A stretch of 27,246 nucleotides of DNA, taken from Paramarasmius palmivorus. Its lineage: Eukaryota; Basidiomycota; Agaricomycetes; Agaricales; Marasmiaceae. The first letter of the stretch is position 1, and each line of letters starts with the position of its first letter. A program made the translations under genes and the position numbers. The notes below the pieces were generated by a model. That model was not told the origin of the DNA. It saw only the letters and a list, made by a program, of their open reading frames with translations, and did not search any database. Below are positions 20,664 through 27,246 of the stretch, in pieces. The DNA lies in NCBI GenBank assembly GCA_037176845.1, contig JAYKXP010000318.1, positions 1 to 27,246 of the forward strand, read 5' to 3'.

Positions 20664-20928
20664 TGTTTCTTTCAGTTAGTAGTTTCACCAAGCATCACGC
20701 TCTAGAGGAGATACTTCTCCAAATGCTTGAGATGGTGGCGCAGCGAACTTACGAAGTTTGCATCGATTGTAAGCTTTTCTTCGTCCTCTTTCGTATGTCT
20801 GACGTTAGTCGTTAGGCTACAAACATCACACAGAAACGTTCAAGCTCGAATACAACAGCAGGGAGATCACGGAGTTGGTTTTGGACTGGGCGGAAATGAT
20901 TGATGAAGAGCTGTCTATCAGGCATTAG
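20664..20928 (+). pseudogene. Possible two-exon gene fragment next to the right element end
   Basis: Open sequence from about 20664 to 20792 and from 20834 to a TAG at 20928 joins through a 41-nt GT..AG intron. It gives a helical peptide (HHALEEILLQMLEMVAQ, then REITELVLDWAEMIDEELSI). No start codon is visible and the 5' side runs into the KDZ element end, so it is probably the surviving 3' part of a gene. It does not look like the missing half of the Tnp2 transposase. The family is not recognised. Confidence 0.3.
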
Positions 20929-21379
20929 GGAGGTCGAATATACAGTCTTGATTATTGTACAGAGCTAGCAGCGAACCCACTCAACCAACCGAAGCTTCTT
21001 ATTGCCCTGATCACCCCACATCCTCTTCACCTCCGGGTCCAGAATTATATATCGCATTGGCATATATCAGGAAGATGGTCAAGGTAGGAGCTATCTTCTT
21101 GTTTCAAGTTCGAGTACTCATGCAATATACATAGGACTAGGAATTCTCCATCGAACGCAAGATCGTACCTCTTTCTGGGCATTCTGGGCTCTACAGCGTT
21201 TGCTTTAGTAGCGGAAGCTTTATTGTTTGGACGGAGAGCAGGATTGTACGTAGTCAAGGTACGTCGTTTTCCTGAATAGTTCGTGCTCTCTAAGGCTAAC
21301 ATCGAATCTGTGTAGTATAACGAAACGTGAATCGAAATCTCCAGTACCTGCGAGTACACATGTCGTACATTGTTCATGC
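20929..21379. other. Unassigned region with short open stretches
   Basis: Plus-strand open stretches near 20985-21083 and 21145-21240 could be exons joined by a short intron (GTAGGA donor at 21084), but alternative acceptors give different frames and none is clearly protein-like. I do not call a gene. Confidence 0.25.
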
Positions 21380-21925
21380 TCATTCAGGATGAGGATAATA
21401 TCGCGTATAGGAGGAAAGCGTGTGAATGAGAAATACAGTGATTAGATCGCTGTACTCGAGCTTGCTGTATTTGGTAACATGGTAGTCTCCAGAGCGAGCA
21501 CTGTGTAGGAGTAACTCCGAGAAGGAGGCGTGTAAAATGCATATTTGGGAGTTTTCGTCGTCAGGGGTATGGATGACGGATTGAAGTTTCGATAGAAGAA
21601 TCTCTACTTCACCTGGCTGGAGTTGAAAGAGCATCGAGACGACGGATGGTGAATGCCATTGAATCTGGTCCCATAAGGACTGACCAAGATCCCCTATGGC
21701 CTGGGTAGGGGCTGAGAAGGAACCGCAGGATTGAGTGGACCTTCCAATGAAGACATTTCGACAAAATTTGTCGATATAACACGTCAAGAGCGGGATATGG
21801 TGACTGATCTGGCAGGTCACCAGGCTCAACACGCAGGATAGTCTCTAGCCGATCCTGGGGTCGTTCATCAAAGGTGTCGATGTAGTTCATGACGGTGACG
21901 GCAAAGATGAACTGCCCGCTCGCTC
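21380..21925 (-). pseudogene. NACHT-family (NLR-like) gene fragment, frameshifted
   Basis: On the minus strand, SGQFIFAVTVMNYIDTF is followed by DERPQDRLETIL and YPALDVLYRQILSKC (frame one, from about 21925). The homology then moves to a second frame: LWDQIQWHSPSVVSMLFQL, QPGEVEILLSKLQSVIH, DDENSQICILHASFSELLLH and SARSGDYHV. This is the region after the NTPase core in the large basidiomycete NACHT families (STAND NTPases, fungal NLR-like proteins). A frameshift between about 21750 and 21700 breaks it. The P-loop half is missing: upstream the sequence stops at a CGCT simple repeat and the foldback element. Too little is left to function. Confidence 0.7.
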
Positions 21926-21932
21926 GCTCGCT
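21917..21932 (+). repeat. CGCT tetranucleotide repeat (four units)
   Basis: Four perfect CGCT units sit exactly at the broken edge of the NACHT fragment, about 20-50 bp from the outer end of the foldback element, suggesting a junction scar or a small microsatellite. Confidence 0.6.
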
Positions 21933-21980
21933 CTACACCAGATGTACCGATACTTTTACAAAAACATGCGATAGTTATCA

Positions 21981-23385
21981 GAACGACTTTTGCAATAATC
22001 TGTGACAAGGGCTTTTGCAAAAGTCGGAGACAAGTAATCAAGGCAGATAAGAGGTACTGTCCGCTTTGGGTGCTTCCAAATAGGGAAGGATCATTCCCAC
22101 ACCTTCTGGAAAGGGAACAGGCCGCTTTTTTGAGATCTGGAGATATTCCCACACCGCTTTTGGCATCCCAAAAAGGAAGGTGCTCTTTCCATGATGTAAC
22201 AGTGCGCTTTTTGGGCGCTTTTTTTGCGGAAAAATTATTCCCACACCTCCTGAGATCATCTGGGTGCCTCCCTACTCCGCTTTTGGCTTCCCAAAATGGA
22301 AGGTGGCCTTACCTCATCATTTTCCACCTGGAATCAATGCATTGGGGGGCTATTGGGGCATGCTGGGGGGCTATAAAAATCGCATTTTTGAGGGAATATG
22401 TTCCAATATGTTCCAAAAGCATGCTCCTGCAATTGGGGGGCAGGGGAATGCAAAAAAAGCGGTCCAAATATGGTAATTCAGGAAAATGGCCTGTTGGATC
22501 TTGGGCTACAGGCCAGATATTGACATGGGGTAAGTTGTAGGACCTAGATACATTAAATACAAGCCTGGAGACACCAAATAGTACATAGATCAGTGGGATA
22601 ATGGTGCTTAAATATCAAAAATACTGAAAATCTCCGAAATTAGGGGAATAAAATTACAGGATGGGATGTAGTGCAGCTAGGGCTTAGATATTGTGGATCA
22701 GAGATGATATATATGTCCCCTTGCCTCGTTTACAATCCTGGAGAGCTGCCTATTTTTCCAGATTTATTACAGCTAAATTCGCTTTTTTTGGACATTGGTA
22801 ATACTATACCACAGGGAATGATTGGAATGGGCTAATTCTTGTTCATAACCCACTCTAGGGTGTATAGATGATGAATATATACTTGCCCAAGCACTCCTGT
22901 ATGTGCAACACCTTGTTCAATCCAATGTATTGTACAGTTATGTATCACAGGCAGTAACACATGAATAGCACCTCAGGGAAGCATCCCAGCACCAAGGGGA
23001 GTTCAGAATCGAGTTCAGGCACCCAAAATACACTTTCCTACTATGAAAGCACATTTTTTGAATACATCTGTATGTTGCTACATAAAAAATACATAAAAAA
23101 TCGCATTTTTAGGGGTTTTTTTGTACTGGAGCATGGGGATTGCTCCTAAAATCACCAAAAATGAATGAGAGACCGTTCACTATGCATAGAACAGGAATAT
23201 CAATTGCCTCCATGAATCCCATGACAGGAATCCATATGCCAGACTAATCAATTCCTGCACAATTACAGAAAACATGTACTATGGATGTAGTATTGCAAGG
23301 AGTGATCTGGGGGATTGGGGAACCTCAAAATCGAATTCAGGATGAAAAATCAGTTAAGAATATATCCAGGGTTGAAGGAAATCCA
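21981..23385 (+). repeat. Left arm of the foldback
   Basis: The outer part has short repeated modules: ATTCCCACACC occurs at about 22093, 22145 and 22237, each followed within 60 bp by a TTTTGGC..CCCAAAA..GGAAGGTG block. AAATCGCATTTTT is repeated near 22376 and 23098. Such subterminal repeats are typical of protein-binding ends of non-autonomous elements. Confidence 0.75.
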
Positions 23386-23497
23386 TCCACAATTGACTTC
23401 AATATGCATACATCAAGTTAAATGCACAAGTATATGTGCAACATATGTTAACTTGAAGCATAAAACTTGTCAGATACATATCTCAAGCTACAGTGAT
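23386..23497. repeat. Central spacer of the foldback with nested hairpin
   Basis: The 112-nt centre is unique but has its own inverted repeat: TCAAGTTAA (23413-23421) pairs with TTAACTTGA (23448-23456), and TGCACA (23423-23428) with TGTGCA (23435-23440). Confidence 0.65.
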
Positions 23498-24901
23498 TGG
23501 ATTCCTTTCAACCCTGGACATATTCTTGACTGATTTTTCATCCTGAATTCGATTTTGAGGTTCCCCAAGCCCCCAGATCACTCCTTGCAATACTACATCC
23601 ATAGTACATGTTTTCTGTAATTGTGCAGGAATTGATTAGTCTGGCATATGGATTCCTGTCATGGGATTCATGGAGGCAATTGATATTCCTGTTCTATGCA
23701 TAGTGAACGGTCTCTCATTCATTTTTGGTGATTTTAGGAGCAATCCCCATGCTCCAGTACAAAAAAACCCCTAAAAATGCGATTTTTTATGTATTTTTTA
23801 TGTAGCAACATACAGATGTATTCAAAAAATGTGCTTTCATAGTAGGAAAGTGTATTTTGGGTGCCTGAACTCGATTCTGAACTCCCCTTGGTGCTGGGAT
23901 GCTTCCCTGAGGTGCTATTCATGTACTACTGCCTGTGTTACATAACTGTACAATACATTGGATTGAACAAGGTGTTGCACATACAGGAGTGCTTGGGCAA
24001 GTATATATTCATCATCTATACATCCTAAAGTGGGTTATGAATAAGAATTGGCCCATCCCAATCATTCCCTGTGGTATAGTATCACCAATGTCCAAAAAAA
24101 GCGAATTTAGCTGTAATAAATCTGGAAAAATAGGCAGCTCTCCAGGATTGTAAACGAGGCAAGGGGACATATATATCATCTCTGATCCACAATATCTAAG
24201 CCCCAGCTGCACTACATCCCATCCTGTAATTTTATTCCCCTAATTTCGGAGATTTTCAGTATTTTTGATATTTAAGCACCATTATCCCACCAATCTATGT
24301 ACTATTGGGTGTCCCCAGGCTTGTATTTAATGTATCTAGGTCCTCCAACTTACCCCAGGTCAATATCTGCCCTATAGCCCAAGATCCAATAGGCCATTTT
24401 CCTGAATTACCATATTTGGACCGCTTTTTTTGCATTCCCTGCCCCCCAATTGCAGGGGCATGCTTTTGGAACATATTAGAACATATTACCTCAAAAATGC
24501 GATTTTTATAGCCCCCCAGCATGCCCCAATAGCCCCCCAATGCATTGATTCCAGGTGGAAAATGATGAGGTAAGGCCACCTTCCATTTTGGGAAGCCAAA
24601 AGCGGAGTAGGGAGGCACCCAGATGATCTCAGGAGGTGTGGGAATAATTTTTCCGCAAAAAAAGCGCCCAAAAAGCGCACTGTTACATCATGGAAAGAGC
24701 ACCTTCCATTTTGGGATGCCAAAAGCGGTGTGGGAAGATCTCCAGATCTCAAAAAAGCGGCCTGTTCCCTTTCCAGAAGGTGTGGGAATGATCCTTCCCT
24801 ATTTGGAAGCACCCAAAGCGGACAGTACCTCTTATCTGCCTTGATTACTTGTCTCCGACTATTGCAAAAGCCCTTGTCACAGATTATTGCAAAAGTCGTT
24901 C
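23498..24901 (-). repeat. Right arm of the foldback
   Basis: Near-exact reverse complement of 21981-23385, with single-base differences such as TTGCAAAAG against TTGCAATAG near the outer end. The low divergence suggests a recent origin or ongoing gene conversion between arms. Confidence 0.75.
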
Positions 24902-24959
24902 TATTTTTATTGATAATACTATCATTTATGCATGTTTTTAATGTAATTTCTATTGTATT

Positions 24960-25155
24960 ATAGTTTTTTTCTTGATCTATATGTTCGAAGTTACATCTTT
25001 CTAATGTTTTTTTTTAGTGTATTTTTTTTTTTATTTTTTTAGATTTTATATCAGTTTTTTAGTTTTTTTTTTAAATCGTTTTACTATTGTTTTTTTTTAT
25101 ATTAGAGATCTTTTTTTTTTTTTTATTTTTTTAAATTTATATTTTATTTTTTTTA
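24960..25155 (+). repeat. T-rich low-complexity tract
   Basis: About 200 bp made almost only of T and A with many T runs of 8-15, strongly strand-asymmetric (T on the plus strand). It lies immediately beyond the right end of the foldback. It could be poly-A tails of inserted retroelements (reverse orientation), a nucleosome-free tract, or slippage expansion. Confidence 0.7.
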
Positions 25156-25307
25156 ATTCTACTTTTGATTAGAAGTCTTCGTAACCTTGCATGTTTTTGT
25201 AATATTATCGTGACTTCTAGAAGCTCGATTGGGAGAGACTTCTTTTTGCGAAGTGATGGAAGAGCGTTCCTAAGATTGTTAGAGTTAACACTTTCGGGGT
25301 GTTACTA

Positions 25308-26055
25308 TATAAGACGATGCTGTTTCGAAGGAGACTAAGACTTTTTGGTCCAAACGAGAAGCAGAACAAAGCACAAGTAGCTACGCACAGGGAACCACAA
25401 TCGTTAATAATACCTGGACACCCTTCCTGGGAACTTCAGCTGGGACCTTTGAAGAAGCTGCTTGGGTTGGAGGAACGTCATGTTGGGCATGTGGAATCAA
25501 AAACTCACAATACGTGGATCTTTTAGCGGACTTTCAAACGGCACAACAGTCCTTCAAGAAAGTCGAAATGCCTCACCTTACAACCCGCAATCGATCCTGT
25601 CCAGTCTGTTTTGGCCAAGTCAAGCTTCCTATAACGCTTATTCCTGTGTGACACACGTACTGTCACTGCGTGTTTTGGCAAACTACCTCCTTGCTTCCAA
25701 GGATCATCGATTCTTCCCTCTGTTGTGTTGGGCGACCGAAGCAAGATGTTCGTTGGGTATATCCGATATCCGATGTGAGGATATACTTCCCCTAGGCGAA
25801 TTCGAGCCATCGTTGAAGCAGCCTTTTCAACACACGTCGATTCACATCCTAAAAGAATTTCACTATTGTCCTTCCCCCGACTGCATGCAAGTCTACCGTC
25901 CTGCATCCGCGGAGACAGTCTTACAATGCCTTCGTGTCTTACAAGGATATGCCCGGAATTGTCAATGTGTAGTATCACGATGGGTTTGGGTGTCCTGAGA
26001 AGGACGGTGGCGATAGGACTGTTCAGGGAGTAGATGGACAAACACGGTGTGAACT
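25308..26055 (+). pseudogene. RBR-type (RING-IBR-RING) E3 ubiquitin ligase pseudogene
   Basis: Homology runs along the plus strand but changes frame several times. One frame gives SCPVCFGQVKLPITLIP and, after a stop near 25651, HTYCHC (RING1 ligands). A second gives NYLLASKDHRFFPLLC and EFHYCPSPDCMQVYRP (the IBR pattern C-P-x-P-D-C). A third gives PSCLTRICPE. The last piece reads HDGFGCPEKDGG. In order these are the RING1, IBR and second-RING pieces of the RBR ligases that are abundant in Agaricomycetes, which transfer ubiquitin through a RING2 cysteine. At least four frame changes and one stop break it, so it cannot make the protein. The upstream part (25308-25560) has a CWACG motif and is less certain. 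Confidence 0.75.
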
Positions 26056-26996
26056 AGAATTGTTCAGGTTTAAGGTTCCGATAGAGAGGAATATGAGGTT
26101 GTAATCATGTCACGTGTACGAGGTGCACAATCTGATGGGTGTGCTTGGAGACCTTTGCCCAGGAGAAGTGTTTTTATGGACATATGCAGAGTGAGAATGG
26201 GGGCATCGGTGTGTTGATCAGGATGTACTATCAGGTATTTACATAGGACAGATACAGTACTTATTTGATTATTTGCTAGCTATATTGTGTATGTGACTAA
26301 CATGGGTGTATAAGAATAACAATAATGTACACGAGTTGATACACATGTACATCTGACGATTCCCATATGCGGACGCCCACTCCAACATCCGTGAGCCATT
26401 CCAGAGAGGTAACCATACTTATACAGCTGTCGTTTCAGTACTGAGTACTGAGTGGGAGCGATAGCATTGGCGTGAATTTCCTGTAGCTAAATAGTCAGAA
26501 GAAAGCAAGCAAAGTCGAGGGAGTGGTGCCTGCTACATCAAGAAAAGCGCCGTCTTTGTGTATCGTAGTGCCTTCTGAGTTCGATCGGTTATATATCTAT
26601 CATGGACCTCGACGACAGTGGAAGTAGAGCGTAGTCAACTATAAGTCGACACTGGGGTTCTTTTAAAAAATTAAACGCACAGTGTATTGATGTCTGGTGA
26701 TAGGAAAGGAAGGAACCCGAGTTCAGGTTGCGTCTGTGGTCAAACTTGAACGGAATGTCAATGGACGCGTGGATGGGCCGGAAGCGACTGCTATGTCTTG
26801 AGGCTTTATAGGCGAACTGCGCACTGTTGAAGGCGATCAATTGGACTGGAATGCGTAAACTCGGATGGACCACGTACCGTGTCTCGTCTTTAACAAATAT
26901 AGGCCCATCATGGTTCATCTTTTTACTGCGACTAGGACTTGCGATCCAGGAGCACTAGCTCTCATGTAAATGATTGTCACCGACAGGGAAAAACGC
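26056..26996. other. Intergenic region with no supported gene
   Basis: About 940 bp. A minus-strand frame of 109 codons (26589-26918) has no recognisable motif, an unremarkable composition and no splice partner, so I leave it unassigned. A direct doublet ACTGAGTACTGAGT occurs near 26440. Nothing else stands out. Confidence 0.35.
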
Positions 26997-27246
26997 TCAA
27001 ATGCCACAAAATCTCTTGTTATGTTGTGGATCCGAGGATGTGTAAGATGACAGAATGTCTTTGACTGGTACCACAATAAGAATGGGATCGAGAGCTCTAC
27101 CAAAGGCGAGCTTTTGAATGGTCTGAGGTTGAATGTTGGGGCATTTTGGGGACGTATAGTATGCTCGCCCACCTACGCTCTGAGATATTTCTGCCAAGTA
27201 TTGGTGGTATATAGGAAATGATCCTGTGTGGACGCTAATTGAACAG
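26997..27246 (-). CDS. C-terminal part of an unidentified gene running off the right edge
   Basis: On the minus strand one frame is open from the right edge to a stop at 26997-26999 (about 82 codons). It includes YHQYLAEISQSVGGRAYY, then SPKCPNIQPQTIQKLAFG, and the hydrophobic stretch ALDPILIVVPVKDIL. Composition is protein-like and the frame has no stop within the window. I do not recognise the family. A start cannot be assigned because the gene would begin outside the window; a start at the internal TTG near 27197 is not credible. Confidence 0.3.
   Translation of the reverse strand, partial: CSISVHTGSFPIYHQYLAEISQSVGGRAYYTSPKCPNIQPQTIQKLAFGRALDPILIVVPVKDILSSYTSSDPQHNKRFCGI

Larger units (their letters stand above)
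21955..24935. mobile_element. Foldback (palindromic) element, about 2.9 kb
   Basis: The sequence from 21981 to about 23385 returns as its reverse complement from about 23498 to 24901. Coordinates mirror closely (paired positions sum to about 46883), so there are almost no indels, and only scattered mismatches are seen. Weaker gapped similarity extends outward to about 21955 and 24935 (AAAAACATGC on both sides). Open frames within the arms appear twice in opposite orientation, but their composition does not look like protein. No transposase is present, so this is a non-autonomous foldback-type element or a palindromic duplication. Whether it is mobile is inferred. Confidence 0.8.

Noticed and set aside
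21145..21240. A WD40-like string (GHSGLYSVCFSSGSF) on the plus strand
   Set aside because: It resembles part of a WD40 repeat that often follows NACHT, but it is on the opposite strand to the NACHT fragment, is a single unit, and depends on one of two competing splice acceptors.
22070..22540. Long open frame in the left foldback arm (and its mirror at 24486-24812)
   Set aside because: The frame falls in repetitive subterminal modules, appears in both arms by symmetry, and has no protein-like domain. It is a by-product of the repeat sequence.
22961..23149. Identical 62-codon frames at 22961-23149 (+) and 23734-23922 (-)
   Set aside because: They are the same stretch of the two inverted arms, and contain low-complexity Ser/Lys/Ile sequence without family signal.
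26589..26918. Minus-strand frame of 109 codons near the right edge
   Set aside because: No motif, no splice partner and a composition close to random; left as unassigned.

Overview
The window looks like nuclear DNA of a mushroom-forming basidiomycete (Agaricomycetes). Genes are cut by many 41-74 nt GT..AG introns, and the recognisable families (KDZ transposase with a CxC2 cysteine cluster, TET/JBP dioxygenase, Tnp2-type CACTA transposase, NACHT and RBR fragments) are typical of accessory, transposon-rich regions in those fungi. No rRNA, tRNA or CRISPR array was seen.

Layout. 1-3012: the 3' end of an unidentified gene, then a divergent pair: a 376-aa protein with a tryptophan-rich C-terminal module (minus strand) and a 106-aa coiled-coil protein (plus strand). 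3245-5890: remnant of a Tnp2 (CACTA, Transposase_21-like) transposase, broken at its start and cut off just after a SAP-like motif. 5876-20618: the main object, a candidate 14.7 kb transposon. Its ends carry matched inverted repeats, each built as CCGGTA, 8 nt, ACATTGCAATGT, 21-22 nt, ACATTGCAATGT. Inside are eight gene models that stay in frame after splicing: a 1061-aa KDZ transposase (minus), a divergently transcribed 543-aa TET/JBP 2OG-Fe(II) dioxygenase (plus), a 58-aa protein (plus), a basic 223-aa protein (minus), a 143-aa protein (minus), a 189-aa protein (plus), a 259-aa protein with a possible RNase H1 N-terminal-like domain (plus) and a 1034-aa nuclear-type protein (plus). The last shares a tryptophan-rich module with the 376-aa protein outside the element.

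20619-21925: gene fragments, including a frameshifted NACHT-family piece. 21955-24935: a nearly perfect foldback (palindromic) element of about 2.9 kb with 1.4 kb arms around a 112-nt centre. It is followed by a T-rich tract (24960-25150), a frameshifted RBR-type E3 ligase pseudogene (about 25308-26055), mostly empty sequence, and an ORF running off the right edge on the minus strand.

How the genes may work together (inference): the KDZ protein would mobilise the element by binding the palindromic end motifs. The TET/JBP enzyme could oxidise 5-methylcytosine on the element and so counter host silencing. The six other proteins look like element-borne cargo or accessory factors. KDZ-TET/JBP association in fungi is established; this particular end architecture and cargo set are what deserve checking.
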